DNA of 64,000 nt from Azospirillum halopraeferens DSM 3675 (GCF_000429625.1 NZ_AUCF01000010.1:124001-188000), one strand, 5' to 3'; shown: positions 43,439-52,695, counted from the stretch's first letter. A program made the numbers and translations. The notes: a model not told the origin generated them from the sequence alone.

Positions 43439-44518
43439 ATGACCGTGGCCGTCGAAGAGCACAAGACCGTCGAATGCGGTGTGCCCGACCCGTTCCCCTT
43501 CATGCACCCGCTGCTCAAGAAGAACTACGGGCAGTGGGCCTGGCACGACCGTCCGCGCCCCGGCGTTCTGCACCACGTCGCCAACAACGGCGACGAGGTG
43601 TGGACGGTGCGCGCCGGCACCCAGCGCCAGATGGACGTCTATACGATCCGCGCCCTGTGCGACATCGCCGACCGCTATGCCGAAGGGCATGTGCGCTTCA
43701 CCGTGCGCTCCAACGTCGAGTTCATGGTGTCGAGCTACGACAAGGTCGATCCGCTGATCGACGCCCTGGAGGAGGCCGGCTATCCCGTCGGCGGCACCGG
43801 CAACTCGGTGTCCATGATCTCCCACACCCAGGGCTGGCTGCACTGCGACATCCCCGGCACCGACGCCTCCGGCGTCGTCAAGGCCCTCATGGACGAACTC
43901 TATGAGGAGTTCAAAAACGAGGAGATGCCCAACCGGGTGAAGATCACCACCTCGTGCTGCCAGATCAACTGCGGCGGCCAGGGCGACATCGCCATCAACG
44001 TCCAGCACACCAAGCCGCCCAAGATCAACCACGACCTGGTGGCCAACGTCTGCGAACGCCCGGCGGTGGTGGCGCGCTGCCCGGTCGCGGCGATCCGCCC
44101 GGCCCTGGTCAACGGCAAGCCGTCGCTGGAAGTGGACGAGAAGAAGTGCGTGTGCTGCGGCGCCTGCTACCCGCCGTGCCCGCCCATGCAGATCAACGAT
44201 CCGGTCCACACCAAGATCGCGATCTGGGTGGGCGGCAAGCATTCCTCGACCCGCTCCAAGCCGACCTTCCACAAGCTGGTGGCCGCCGGCATTCCCAACA
44301 ACGCGCCCCGCTGGCCGGAAGCCGCCGGGATCGTCAAGCAGATCCTCTACGCCTACAAGGAAAACGCCAAGCCGTGGGAGCGGATGGGCGAGTGGATCGA
44401 GCGCATCGGCTGGGCCCGCTTCTTCGAGCTGACCGGTCTTCCCTTCACCAAGTACCACCTCGACACGTGGCGCGGCGGCCGTGCCAGCCTGAACGCGTCG
44501 GCCCAGCTGCGGTTCTAA
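43439..44518 (+). CDS. dsrB: Dissimilatory sulfite reductase beta subunit DsrB
   Basis: Partner of DsrA, 359 residues. Cluster ligands C173, C174 and C178 lie in TSCCQINCGG, and the ferredoxin domain is CPVAAIRPAL with CVCCGACYPPCPPMQI (about residues 240-250). HTQGWLHCDIPGTDASG is the stretch by which DsrB contributes substrate-channel residues. GGAGGAAACG precedes the ATG. The gene is 43 bases after dsrA. Confidence 0.97.
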   Translation: MTVAVEEHKTVECGVPDPFPFMHPLLKKNYGQWAWHDRPRPGVLHHVANNGDEVWTVRAGTQRQMDVYTIRALCDIADRYAEGHVRFTVRSNVEFMVSSYDKVDPLIDALEEAGYPVGGTGNSVSMISHTQGWLHCDIPGTDASGVVKALMDELYEEFKNEEMPNRVKITTSCCQINCGGQGDIAINVQHTKPPKINHDLVANVCERPAVVARCPVAAIRPALVNGKPSLEVDEKKCVCCGACYPPCPPMQINDPVHTKIAIWVGGKHSSTRSKPTFHKLVAAGIPNNAPRWPEAAGIVKQILYAYKENAKPWERMGEWIERIGWARFFELTGLPFTKYHLDTWRGGRASLNASAQLRF

Positions 44519-44533
44519 GGGAAGGGACCCTCC

Positions 44534-44893
44534 ATGAAGTTTGCCATCCTGGTCAACGAAGGCCCGTTCAACCACCAGGCGTCCGACAGCGCCTACCAGT
44601 TCTGCAAGGCCGCCCTGGACATGGGGCACGAGGTGGTGCGGGTCTTTTTCTATTACGACGGCGTGCACAACGCCAACCGCCTGTCCGAACCGCAGTCGGA
44701 CGACCGCAACGTGGTGCGGCGCTGGTCGGAACTGGGCGTGCGGCACGGGCTCGACCTGTCGGTGTGCGTCGCCGCCGGTCTGCGCCGCGGCATCAAGGAT
44801 GACGTCCTGGCTCCGGGGTTCCGCATCACCGGACTCGGCCAGCTCATCGAGGCGGGCATCGAAGCCGACCGCCTCGTGACGTTCGGCGATTGA
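44534..44893 (+). CDS. dsrE: Sulfur relay protein DsrE
   Basis: Subunit of the DsrE2F2H2 hexamer that takes persulfide sulfur from TusA and hands it to DsrC. It has 119 residues. The acceptor Cys is C78 in DLSVCVAAGLRRG, at the same number as the active Cys78 known in Allochromatium DsrE. The N terminus MKFAILVNEGPFNHQ is typical. Together with DsrF and DsrH it marks an oxidative dsr system. Confidence 0.96.
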   Translation: MKFAILVNEGPFNHQASDSAYQFCKAALDMGHEVVRVFFYYDGVHNANRLSEPQSDDRNVVRRWSELGVRHGLDLSVCVAAGLRRGIKDDVLAPGFRITGLGQLIEAGIEADRLVTFGD

Positions 44894-44909
44894 GCGGGAG
44901 GAGCATCCG

Positions 44910-45287
44910 ATGAGCGAAGAAGCCACCGTCAAGAAGTTCATGTACCTCAACCGCAAGGCGCCGCATGGCACCATCTACGCGCTTGAGGTGCTGGAGATGA
45001 TCCTGGTCGCCGCCATGTTCGACCAGGACGTGCACGTCTGCTTCGCCGACGACGGCGTGTATGAGCTGAAGAAGGGCCAGGACGCCAAGGGCGCCCTGGA
45101 GATGAAGGACTTCGTCACGACCTACCGGGCGCTCGACGGCTACGACATCGAAAAGCTCTACGCCGAGAAGGAGTCGCTGGAGGAGCGCGGCCTGACCGCC
45201 GCCGACCTGGTCGTCCCCGTCGAGGTGATCGACCGCGCGGCGATGGCGGCGCTGATCGACTCCATGGACGTCGTCCTGAGCGCGTGA
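44910..45287 (+). CDS. dsrF: Sulfur relay protein DsrF
   Basis: 125-residue subunit of the DsrEFH complex; the family pattern is KKFMYLNRKAPHGTIYALEVLEM and MFDQDVHVCFADDGVYELKKGQD. DsrF is structural: no catalytic Cys equivalent to DsrE Cys78 is needed. It lies 16 bases after dsrE and 8 bases before dsrH. Confidence 0.95.
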   Translation: MSEEATVKKFMYLNRKAPHGTIYALEVLEMILVAAMFDQDVHVCFADDGVYELKKGQDAKGALEMKDFVTTYRALDGYDIEKLYAEKESLEERGLTAADLVVPVEVIDRAAMAALIDSMDVVLSA

Positions 45288-45295
45288 GGAAAGCC

Positions 45296-45598
45296 ATGCT
45301 GCACACCGTCAACAAGTCGCCGTTCGAGCGCAACAATCTCGACGCCTGCCTCAACCGCGCCGCCGCCGGCTCGGCCATCCTGCTGTACGAGGACGCGGTC
45401 TACGCCGCGGTGGCCGGCACCGCCGTCGCCGAGCGCGTGCGCCATGCCGCCGAGCAGCACGACGTCTACGTGCTCGCCCCCGACCTGCAGGCCCGCGGCA
45501 TGAAGGACGCCGCGCTGGTCGAAGGCGTGAAGCCCGTGGACTACACGGGCTTCGTCGAACTCGTCGCCGCCCGCGGCACGGCGACCGCCTGGCTCTGA
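45296..45598 (+). CDS. dsrH: Sulfur relay protein DsrH
   Basis: Smallest subunit of DsrEFH, 100 residues (TusB homologue). MLHTVNKSPFERNNLDACL holds the conserved Cys (C18, near Cys20 of Allochromatium), and SAILLYEDAVYAAVAG and YVLAPDLQARGM follow the family. I choose the ATG that begins MLHTV; an earlier in-frame GTG would add four residues. Confidence 0.95.
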   Translation: MLHTVNKSPFERNNLDACLNRAAAGSAILLYEDAVYAAVAGTAVAERVRHAAEQHDVYVLAPDLQARGMKDAALVEGVKPVDYTGFVELVAARGTATAWL

Positions 45599-45637
45599 TC
45601 CACGGACCCCAAGAATCATAACGCTGGAGGAAAGCAC

Positions 45638-45970
45638 ATGTCCTACGACGTCAACGGCAAGACCATCGATCACGACGAAGAGGGCTACCTCACCGACCTC
45701 GCGCTGTGGAACGAGGATCTGGCCGCGATCATCGCGGAAAAGGAAGGTGTCAACATGACGCCGGAGCACTGGGAGGTCGTCAACTTCCTGCGCGAGTACT
45801 ATCAGGAATACCAGATCGCGCCGGCCATCCGGGTGCTGACCAAGGCCCTGACCAAGAGGATGGGGGCCGACAAGGGCAGCAACAAGTACCTCTACGAACT
45901 CTTCCCCTACGGCCCCGCCAAGCAGGCGTGCAAGATCGCCGGCCTGCCCAAGCCGACCGGCTGCGTGTGA
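45638..45970 (+). CDS. dsrC: Sulfur carrier protein DsrC
   Basis: 110-residue substrate carrier of the Dsr pathway. The flexible C-terminal arm ends ACKIAGLPKPTGCV, with both redox cysteines present: C98 and the penultimate C109, 11 residues apart as required for the intramolecular trisulfide. It docks into DsrAB and interacts with DsrK. It has its own strong ribosome site (GGAGGAAAGCAC). A long perfect hairpin follows its stop and may help keep dsrC message abundant. Confidence 0.97.
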   Translation: MSYDVNGKTIDHDEEGYLTDLALWNEDLAAIIAEKEGVNMTPEHWEVVNFLREYYQEYQIAPAIRVLTKALTKRMGADKGSNKYLYELFPYGPAKQACKIAGLPKPTGCV

Positions 45971-45981
45971 TCGCAAGCATC

Positions 45982-46024
45982 CCTCTCCCCTCCGGGGGGA
46001 GGGAATCCCCCCGGAGGGGAGAGG
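45982..46024. repeat. 18-bp perfect inverted repeat between dsrC and dsrM
   Basis: 45982-45999 (CCTCTCCCCTCCGGGGGG) is exactly complementary to 46007-46024 across a 7-base loop, 11 bases after the dsrC stop. It has no T run, so it is not a classic terminator. It could be a stabilising mRNA 3' hairpin or REP-like element. The right arm shares 13 bases (CGGAGGGGAGAGG) with a stretch inside dsrO. Confidence 0.85.
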
Positions 46025-46046
46025 CGGTATGGAAAGGGCAGGGCGG

Positions 46047-46772
46047 ATGTCGGTACTCTTCGCACTCCTCTATTACACGGCCGCAGCCGTCTTCGCGGCC
46101 GGACTGGCGTACAAGATCCACCGGTACGCCACCGTGCCGGCGCCGTTGAAGATCCCGACCACCCCGGCGCCGCTGACCCGCACGGGGGTGGCGTTCCGGC
46201 TGGCGCGCGAGGTGGGGCTGTTCGAAAGCCTGTTCCGCGCGGACAAGCTGCTGTGGGCTCTGGCGGTGCTGTTCCACCTGGGCCTGCTGCTGGTGGCCCT
46301 GCGCCACCTGCGCTACGTGGTCGAACCCTTGTGGTTCTGGATCGTCTGGGTTCAGCCCTTCGGTGTCTACGGCGGGCTGGCCATGCTGGCGGGGCTGACC
46401 GGCCTGCTGGTGCGCCGCTTCGTGATCCCGCGCATCCGCTACATCACCGGCCCGTCGGACATCCTGATGCTGCTGCTCCTGCTCGGCATCGGCGTCTCCG
46501 GTTTCGCCATGAGCGCGGTGGCCCGGACCGACATCGTCGCCGTCAAACAGTTCTTCCTGGGCCTCATGGTGGCTGACATCCGGCCGCTGCCCGCCGACGG
46601 TTTCCTGCTGCTCCACCTGTTCCTGGTGGCCGTGCTGGCGATCGTCTTCCCCTTCTCCAAGCTGCTGCATGCACCCGGCGTCTTCTTCTCGCCGACGCGC
46701 AACCAGGTCGACGACGCCCGCGAACGCCGCCACGTCGCGGCCTGGGCGCGGCCTCTCGATCAGCAGCGCTGA
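46047..46772 (+). CDS. dsrM: Membrane haem b protein DsrM (NarI-like)
   Basis: Integral membrane subunit of DsrMKJOP, 241 residues with about five to six helices. It resembles the NarI cytochrome b subunit, and His residues in the helices (LFHLGLLLVALRHLRYV, LLLHLFLVAVLAIVF) are placed to bind haem b. It exchanges electrons between the quinone pool and DsrK. The ATG giving MSVLFALLYY is used; an ATG 18 bases earlier lies close to the hairpin. Confidence 0.94.
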   Translation: MSVLFALLYYTAAAVFAAGLAYKIHRYATVPAPLKIPTTPAPLTRTGVAFRLAREVGLFESLFRADKLLWALAVLFHLGLLLVALRHLRYVVEPLWFWIVWVQPFGVYGGLAMLAGLTGLLVRRFVIPRIRYITGPSDILMLLLLLGIGVSGFAMSAVARTDIVAVKQFFLGLMVADIRPLPADGFLLLHLFLVAVLAIVFPFSKLLHAPGVFFSPTRNQVDDARERRHVAAWARPLDQQR

Positions 46773-46796
46773 CCGTCTGAAGGAAGGTCCGGAACC

Positions 46797-48299
46797 GTGG
46801 CTGCCAACTACACCATCCCCGCCCTGACCGAGGATCCCGACCTCCGCGAGACGCCGGAGCTGACGCCCGGTGCCATGGGGCACCTCAAGCCCTTCGTCGC
46901 CGCGCCGGCCCACCAGGAGGCGCTGGGCTTTCCCGGCACCCTGGTGGACGGCTGGGAGGAGAAGGCGGTGGCGCGCCTGGGCGAACTGCTCGGCAAGTAC
47001 CGCTCGCTGCAGGTCTACCTGGACGCCTGCGTCAAGTGCGGCGCCTGCACCGACAAGTGCCATTACTTCCTCGGCACCGGCGACCCGAAGAACATGCCGG
47101 TGGCCCGCCAGGATCTGCTGCGCAGCGTCTACCGCCGCCACTTTACCCCCATGGGGAAGATGTTCCCCCGGCTGGTCGGCGCCAAGGAGCTGGACCGGGC
47201 GATGCTCGACGACTGGTACAGCTATTATCACCAGTGTTCGCAGTGTCGGCGCTGTTCGGTCTTCTGTCCCTACGGGATCGACACGGCCGAGATCTCCATG
47301 GCGGCGCGCGACATCATGGACCACATCGGCCTGGGGCAGAAGTACTGCAACGAGATCATCGGCAAGGTCCACAAGATCGGCAACAACCTGGGCCTGCCGG
47401 AACCGGCGCTGGCCGACACGCTGGAAGGTCTGGAGGAGGACGTCAAGGACGACACCGGGCATGACGTCCGCTTTCCGCTGGACGTGGAGGGCGCCGACGT
47501 CCTGCTGGTCACGCCCTCGGCCGACTTCTTCGCCGAGCCGCACGTCGACGGGCTGATCGGCTACGCCAAGGTGTTCCACCAGGCGGGGGTGAGCTGGACG
47601 CTCAGCTCCCACGCCTCGGAGGCGGCGAACTTCGCCATGTTCATCGGCTCGTACGAGCAGATGCACATCATCGCCAACCGCATCCGCCAGGCCGCCATCG
47701 ACCTGAAGGTCAAGCGCATCGTCTTCGGCGAGTGCGGCCATGCCTGGCGCGTCGCCTATTCCTTCCTCAACACGCTGGCCGGCCCGTGGGACTTCCTCGA
47801 CCCGAAGTATCCGGTGCCGCAGCACATCCTGGAATTCACCCGGGATCTCATCCGCAACGGCGGCATCCGCCTCGACCGCGAGGCGAACACCGGCATGACG
47901 CTGACCTTCCACGACTCCTGCAACGTCGCCCGCGCCTCGCGCATGGGCGACTTCGAAGGCGGGCAGTTCGTCATCCCCCGCGAGGTCATCAAGGCGTCGG
48001 TGCCGAAGTTCGTCGACATGCACCCCGACACCATCCACGACAAGACGTTCTGCTGCGGCGGGGGCGGCGGCCTCCTGACCGACGACCTGATCGAGCTGCG
48101 CGTCAAGGGCGCCCAGCCGCGCGTCAGCGCGCTCAAGCAGGTCGTGGAGCGGGAGGGCGTCACGCACATGGCCGCCATCTGCGCCATCTGCAAGAGCCAG
48201 TTCACCAAGGTCCTGCCGTCCTACGGCCTGGACATGGAGATGGTGGTGTCGGTCCATCAGCTCGTCAGCAAGGCCATCCGGCTCGGTGGCAACGATTGA
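46797..48299 (+). CDS. dsrK: Iron-sulfur protein DsrK (HdrD-like)
   Basis: Cytoplasmic catalytic subunit of DsrMKJOP, 500 residues, starting with GTG. Two ferredoxin motifs are CVKCGACTDKCHYF and CSQCRRCSVFCPYG. The C-terminal part has the CCG-type site of heterodisulfide reductase: HDSCNVARASRMG and FCCGGGGGLL. This special [4Fe-4S] centre is thought to act on DsrC trisulfide/disulfide. It pairs with DsrM, encoded 24 bases upstream. Confidence 0.96.
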   Translation: MAANYTIPALTEDPDLRETPELTPGAMGHLKPFVAAPAHQEALGFPGTLVDGWEEKAVARLGELLGKYRSLQVYLDACVKCGACTDKCHYFLGTGDPKNMPVARQDLLRSVYRRHFTPMGKMFPRLVGAKELDRAMLDDWYSYYHQCSQCRRCSVFCPYGIDTAEISMAARDIMDHIGLGQKYCNEIIGKVHKIGNNLGLPEPALADTLEGLEEDVKDDTGHDVRFPLDVEGADVLLVTPSADFFAEPHVDGLIGYAKVFHQAGVSWTLSSHASEAANFAMFIGSYEQMHIIANRIRQAAIDLKVKRIVFGECGHAWRVAYSFLNTLAGPWDFLDPKYPVPQHILEFTRDLIRNGGIRLDREANTGMTLTFHDSCNVARASRMGDFEGGQFVIPREVIKASVPKFVDMHPDTIHDKTFCCGGGGGLLTDDLIELRVKGAQPRVSALKQVVEREGVTHMAAICAICKSQFTKVLPSYGLDMEMVVSVHQLVSKAIRLGGND

Positions 48300-48333
48300 A
48301 CGTCGAACAGAACGTCCAGGAGGGAACGCTTCC

Positions 48334-50289
48334 ATGTCATCGCAGACGGCAACGGCCAATCCGACCGCACTCTCCTTCCGCCGTTACAAGGACGGCGATC
48401 ACAAGCCGGGGCCCTGGCAGGAGGAGATCTTCCAGGCGAGCTGGTCGCACAAGTGCCCGACCTACGTTCATCGCACCGCCCCATGCCAGGCGTCCTGCCC
48501 GTCCGGCCACGACATCCGCGGCTGGCTGGCCATCGCCCGCGGCCAGGACAAGCCGGCCGCGGGAGTCGCCTGGCAGGAGCACGCCTTCCGCCGCATGACC
48601 GCCGCCAACCCGTTCCCGTCGGTGATGGGCCGGGTCTGCCCGGCCCCGTGCGAGGACGGCTGCAACCGCAACGAGGTCGAGGACCGCGTCGGCATCAACG
48701 CGGTGGAGCACTTCGTCGGCGACTGGGCGCTGGCCAACAACCTCGCCTTCGACGCACCGGCGACGGAGTCCGGGCGCAAGGTCGCCGTGATCGGCGGCGG
48801 CCCCGGCGGCCTGTCCGCCGCCTACCATCTGCGCCGCCGCGGCCACGCCGTCACCGTCTTCGAGGACAAGCCGGAGCTGGGCGGCATGATGCGCTACGGC
48901 ATCCCCGGCTACCGCACGCCCCGCACCGTGCTGGACGGCGAGATCGGGCGCATCCTCGCCATGGGGGTGGAGGTCCGCGCCAACACCCGCGTCGGCCGCG
49001 ACGTCACCATCGCCGAGCTGGAGAGCGGGTACGACGCCGTCTTCTGGGCGATCGGCACCCATTCCGGCCGGCCGCTGCCGGTGCCCGGCTCCGACGCGCC
49101 CAACTGCATCACCGGCGTCGATTTCCTGCGCGCCTTCAACGAGGGGCGCCTGAAGGGCGTCACCGGCAAGGTGATCGTGGTCGGCGGCGGCGACACGTCC
49201 ATTGACGTGGCCTCGGTGGCCCGGCGCATCGGCCACATCACCCACGCCCACCCCAAGGACCGGCCCGAGAACATCATCTTCGGCCAGACCGCCCACGACG
49301 TGGCGGACAGCGCCACCCGCGAGGGCGCGCACGTCACCCTGACGTCGCTGTTCCCGGTGGAGAAGATGACCGCCGCGGAGCAGGAGGTGAATGACGCCAG
49401 GCGCGAAGGCGTCGACATCCGCGGCGGCATCATGCCCCTGGAAGTGGTGAAGGGCGAGGACGGCCGCGCCGTCGCGCTGAAGATGTGCAAGTGCGAGATG
49501 GACGGCGCCGTGCCGCGGCCCGTGGCCGGCACCGAGTTCGAGATCGCCTGCGACCTGATCGTCTCGGCCATCGGTCAGAAGGGCGACATGACCGGACTGG
49601 AGGCGCTGGACAACGGCCGCGGCTTCATCAACGCCGACAAGCTGCTGCGCGTCCCCGGCCACAAGAAGCACTTCGTGGGCGGCGACATCGTGCGCCCCCA
49701 CCTGCTGACCACCGCGATCGGCCACGGCCGCATCGCCGCGGAAAGCATCGACCGCTTCTTCGCCGGGGTGGAGGAGGATCGCCGCCCCCGCGTCGACGTG
49801 GTCCACTTCGACCTGATCGACCGCATGAAGGAGCGCAACGTGGCGCCCGAGCCCTTCGTCAGCGGCGGCGAGGGGCATCGCGGCACCGCGGCGGCGAGGT
49901 TCGCGGTCCACAATTACGAGGACCGCGGCCCCCACGAGGTCGTCACCCACGAGGACCTGTTCCTCGGCCATTTCCCCTACACGGCCCGCAACGTCCGCCG
50001 CCATGTGGAGATCGGCCCCGACGACGTGTTGGGCAACTTCGATGAGCGCCTGGTCGCGCTGACCGAACAGGAGGTGATGGCCGAGGGCAAGCGCTGCATG
50101 AGCTGCGGCATGTGCTTCGAGTGCGACAACTGCGTCATCTACTGCCCGCAGACCGCCGTGTCGCGCACGCCGCAGAAGGAGCGGGCGACCGGGCGCTACG
50201 TGCAGACCGACTATTCCAAGTGCGTGGGCTGCCACGTCTGCAAGGACGTCTGCCCCACCGGCTACATCCAGATGGGCCTCGGGGAGTGA
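48334..50289 (+). CDS. dsrL: NAD(P)H:acceptor oxidoreductase DsrL
   Basis: Iron-sulfur flavoprotein of 651 residues, related to the small subunit of glutamate synthase. The N-terminal Cys region (CQASCPSGHDIRG, CPAPCEDGCNRN) precedes an FAD site (VIGGGPGGLSAAYHLRRRG, about residues 152-170) and an NAD(P) site (VIVVGGGDTSIDVASVARR, about 285-303). The C terminus has two ferredoxin clusters (CMSCGMCFECDNCVIYCPQT and CVGCHVCKDVCPTG). It takes electrons from DsrAB to NAD+. The ATG at 48334 follows an excellent AGGAGGGA site. Confidence 0.96.
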   Translation: MSSQTATANPTALSFRRYKDGDHKPGPWQEEIFQASWSHKCPTYVHRTAPCQASCPSGHDIRGWLAIARGQDKPAAGVAWQEHAFRRMTAANPFPSVMGRVCPAPCEDGCNRNEVEDRVGINAVEHFVGDWALANNLAFDAPATESGRKVAVIGGGPGGLSAAYHLRRRGHAVTVFEDKPELGGMMRYGIPGYRTPRTVLDGEIGRILAMGVEVRANTRVGRDVTIAELESGYDAVFWAIGTHSGRPLPVPGSDAPNCITGVDFLRAFNEGRLKGVTGKVIVVGGGDTSIDVASVARRIGHITHAHPKDRPENIIFGQTAHDVADSATREGAHVTLTSLFPVEKMTAAEQEVNDARREGVDIRGGIMPLEVVKGEDGRAVALKMCKCEMDGAVPRPVAGTEFEIACDLIVSAIGQKGDMTGLEALDNGRGFINADKLLRVPGHKKHFVGGDIVRPHLLTTAIGHGRIAAESIDRFFAGVEEDRRPRVDVVHFDLIDRMKERNVAPEPFVSGGEGHRGTAAARFAVHNYEDRGPHEVVTHEDLFLGHFPYTARNVRRHVEIGPDDVLGNFDERLVALTEQEVMAEGKRCMSCGMCFECDNCVIYCPQTAVSRTPQKERATGRYVQTDYSKCVGCHVCKDVCPTGYIQMGLGE

Positions 50290-50294
50290 CCGCC

Positions 50295-50675
50295 ATGACC
50301 GGCGTGCGCACGCTCCTGATCGCCCTCGGCCTGGCGGCGGCCGCCGTCACCGGGGTGCTGGCGGCGGGTGAGGGGACGGCTCCGTCCCCCGCCTTCCGGC
50401 AATGGCCGGGTGAGTGTGTCGCCGACGCGCCGTTCATGCGGCGCAACCACATGGACCTTCTGAAGCATCAGCGCGACGACACGGTCCACGGCGGCATCCG
50501 GCCGGCCAACCACAGCCTGAACGCCTGCGTCACCTGCCATGCGGTGAAGGGCGACGACGGCCACCCCGTGACGGTCGCCGACTCCCGCCACTTCTGCCGC
50601 ACCTGTCACGACACCACCGCGGTGCGCGTCGACTGCTTCTCGTGCCACACCTCGACGCCGGGGGTCGCGAAATGA
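50295..50675 (+). CDS. dsrJ: Periplasmic trihaem cytochrome c DsrJ
   Basis: 126-residue protein with an N-terminal signal/anchor segment (about 5-24) and three haem-binding sites CVTCH, CRTCH and CFSCH. It is the periplasmic haem subunit of DsrMKJOP. The ATG is 5 bases after the dsrL stop, and its own stop overlaps the dsrO ATG by 4 bases (ATGA). Confidence 0.95.
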   Translation: MTGVRTLLIALGLAAAAVTGVLAAGEGTAPSPAFRQWPGECVADAPFMRRNHMDLLKHQRDDTVHGGIRPANHSLNACVTCHAVKGDDGHPVTVADSRHFCRTCHDTTAVRVDCFSCHTSTPGVAK

Positions 50676-51427
50676 AGGACGTAAAAACGCCGCCCTCTGC
50701 GGAGGGGAGAGGGGACACGGTCTCCCGCCGCTCCCTGCTCGGGGCCGCGCTGGCGGCGGTCACCCTGGCGCCGGGAATCACCCTGTACGCCGGGCCGGCG
50801 GCGGCGGCCGCCGACGGGGCGAAGCGGTGGGGGCTGCTGATCGACACCACGCGGTGTGACAGCGGCTGCTCCGCCTGCGTCACCGCCTGCGGGGCGGAGC
50901 ACGGGTGGAGCGACGCCGGCCGCGCCCGGCCGGACCAGGCACCGCAATGGGTGCGCAAGGTGGACGTGCGCGATCCCGCCACCGGCCGCACGGCGTCGCT
51001 GCCGATCATGTGCCAGCACTGCGCCAAGCCGCCCTGCGTCGACGTTTGCCCGACCGGAGCGTCGTTCAAGCGGGCCGACGGCATCGTGCTGGTGGACCGC
51101 CACATCTGCATCGGCTGCCGCTACTGCATGATGGCCTGCCCCTACAAGGCGCGGTCCTTCGTGCACGAGCCGGTGACCGGCCAGCGGCCGGGCAGCCCGC
51201 GGGGCATGGGCACGGTGGAAGCCTGCAACCTCTGCGTCACGCGCGTCGATGCCGGCGGCCGGCCGGTCTGCGTCGACGCCTGCGCCGGCGCCGGCCGGTC
51301 AGCCATCCTGTTCGGCGATCTCGACGATCCGGGCAGCGCCATTTCCAGGCGCATCCGCGAGGTGGCTCCGGCGCGCATCCGCGACGACCTGCGCCTCGAC
51401 ACGGGCGTCTACTACCAGGGGATCTGA
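50672..51427 (+). CDS. dsrO: Periplasmic iron-sulfur protein DsrO
   Basis: 251-residue ferredoxin-like subunit of DsrMKJOP, exported by the Tat pathway (SRRSLLGAALAAV, cleavage after AAAA). Four cysteine groups are visible: CDSGCSACVTACG, CQHCAKPPCVDVCPTG, CIGCRYCMMACPY and CNLCVTRVD with CVDACAGAG. The short stretch before the Tat motif (TPPSAEGRGD) comes from palindromic repeat-like DNA (see the repeat at 50691-50715) and looks like an insertion tolerated ahead of the signal peptide. Confidence 0.95.
   Translation: MKDVKTPPSAEGRGDTVSRRSLLGAALAAVTLAPGITLYAGPAAAAADGAKRWGLLIDTTRCDSGCSACVTACGAEHGWSDAGRARPDQAPQWVRKVDVRDPATGRTASLPIMCQHCAKPPCVDVCPTGASFKRADGIVLVDRHICIGCRYCMMACPYKARSFVHEPVTGQRPGSPRGMGTVEACNLCVTRVDAGGRPVCVDACAGAGRSAILFGDLDDPGSAISRRIREVAPARIRDDLRLDTGVYYQGI
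50691..50715. repeat. REP-like palindromic sequence inside the 5' end of dsrO
   Basis: CCCTCTGCGGAGGGGAGAGG-type sequence; CGGAGGGGAGAGG (50700-50712) is identical to 13 bases of the dsrC-dsrM hairpin (46012-46024). It encodes PSAEGRG, an unusual prefix before the Tat motif. Confidence 0.55.
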
Positions 51428-51433
51428 CCCGCC

Positions 51434-52651
51434 ATGGCCAGGACGAAGACCGCCTTCGCCACGCTCGACTCCCGTTCCTCCCGCTTCGTGCGGATCGCCG
51501 GCCTGCTGGCCGCCGTCGCCGCGGCCGGGGGGGCCGCCGCCCTGTACATGGAGCACGAGGGGCACGTCGTCACCGGCATGAACAACCAGATCGTCTGGGG
51601 TCTGCCGCACGTTTTCGCCATCTTCCTGATCGTCGCGGCGTCGGGGGCGCTGAACGTCGCCTCCATCGCGTCGGTGTTCGGGCGCACGGTGTACAAGCCG
51701 CTGGCCCCGCTGTCGGGGCTGCTGGCGGCGGCGTTGCTGGCCGGCGGGCTGGCGGTGCTGGTGCTCGACCTCGGCCGGCCCGACCGGCTGACGGTGGCGA
51801 TGACCCACTTCAACTTCCGCTCGATCTTCGCGTGGAACGTCCTGCTCTACTCCGGCTTCTTCGCCATCGTCGGCGTCTATTTGTGGACGATGCTGGACCG
51901 GCGGATGAACCGCTGGACGTCGGCCGCGGGAACCGGCGCGTTTGTCTGGCGCCTGGTGCTCACCACCGGCACCGGCTCGATCTTCGGGTTCCTGGTGGCG
52001 CGCGAGACCTACCATTCCGCGGTGATGGCGCCGCTGTTCATCGCCATGTCCCTCAGCTTCGGCACCGCGGCGTTCACGCTGGTGGTCAGCGCCCTGTACC
52101 GGATCGAGGGGCGCCCGCTGGGCGATGCCGTGCTCGGCCGGCTGGCCCGGCTCCAGGCCATCTTCGTGGCCGCGGTCCTCTACTTCGTCGTCATCCAGCA
52201 CCTGACCGTCGCCTATACCGCGCGGGGGGGAGCGCTGGAGGCGTACCTGCTGGGCGGTCCCTACGCGCCGATGTTCTGGTTCGTCCAGATCCTGGCGGGC
52301 ACGGTGGCGCCGCTGGTCCTGCTGCTGCGCCCGGAATTCAACCGCGACCGCCGCAACCGGCTGCTGGCGGCCGGTCTGGTCCTGCTGGGCGGGCTGGCGC
52401 AGGTCTATGTGATCGTCATCGGCGGGCAGGCGTGGCCGCTGGAGCTGTTCCCCGGCCGCGAGGTGACCTCGGCCGCATTCGACGGTACGCTGGGGTCCTA
52501 TGACCCGACCCCGGCGGAGTTCCTGCTGGGGATCGGCGGGGTGGCCGTCTCGCTCCTCATCGTGGCGGTCGCTTGCGCGGCGTTGCGTTTCCTGCCGGAG
52601 AGTCTGGCGGACGCCGCGGTCGACCCGCATCACGCCCGCGCCGACGCCTGA
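51434..52651 (+). CDS. dsrP: Membrane protein DsrP (NrfD family)
   Basis: Integral membrane subunit of 405 residues with about ten helices, NrfD/PsrC family. It would exchange electrons between quinone and DsrO/DsrJ. Landmarks are MEHEGHVVTGMNNQIVWGLPH near helix 2, LDLGRPDRLTVAMTHFNFRSIFAWNV and IVIGGQAWPLELFPGREV near the C terminus. It starts 6 bases after dsrO. Confidence 0.95.
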   Translation: MARTKTAFATLDSRSSRFVRIAGLLAAVAAAGGAAALYMEHEGHVVTGMNNQIVWGLPHVFAIFLIVAASGALNVASIASVFGRTVYKPLAPLSGLLAAALLAGGLAVLVLDLGRPDRLTVAMTHFNFRSIFAWNVLLYSGFFAIVGVYLWTMLDRRMNRWTSAAGTGAFVWRLVLTTGTGSIFGFLVARETYHSAVMAPLFIAMSLSFGTAAFTLVVSALYRIEGRPLGDAVLGRLARLQAIFVAAVLYFVVIQHLTVAYTARGGALEAYLLGGPYAPMFWFVQILAGTVAPLVLLLRPEFNRDRRNRLLAAGLVLLGGLAQVYVIVIGGQAWPLELFPGREVTSAAFDGTLGSYDPTPAEFLLGIGGVAVSLLIVAVACAALRFLPESLADAAVDPHHARADA

Positions 52652-52695
52652 AGGAGCCGGGCGGCACCGCCGCATCGCGAGGACCAACGGACGCC

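Noticed and set aside
45982..46024. Simple Rho-independent terminator after dsrC
   Set aside because: No T run follows, and dsrM through dsrP must be expressed downstream with tight spacing.
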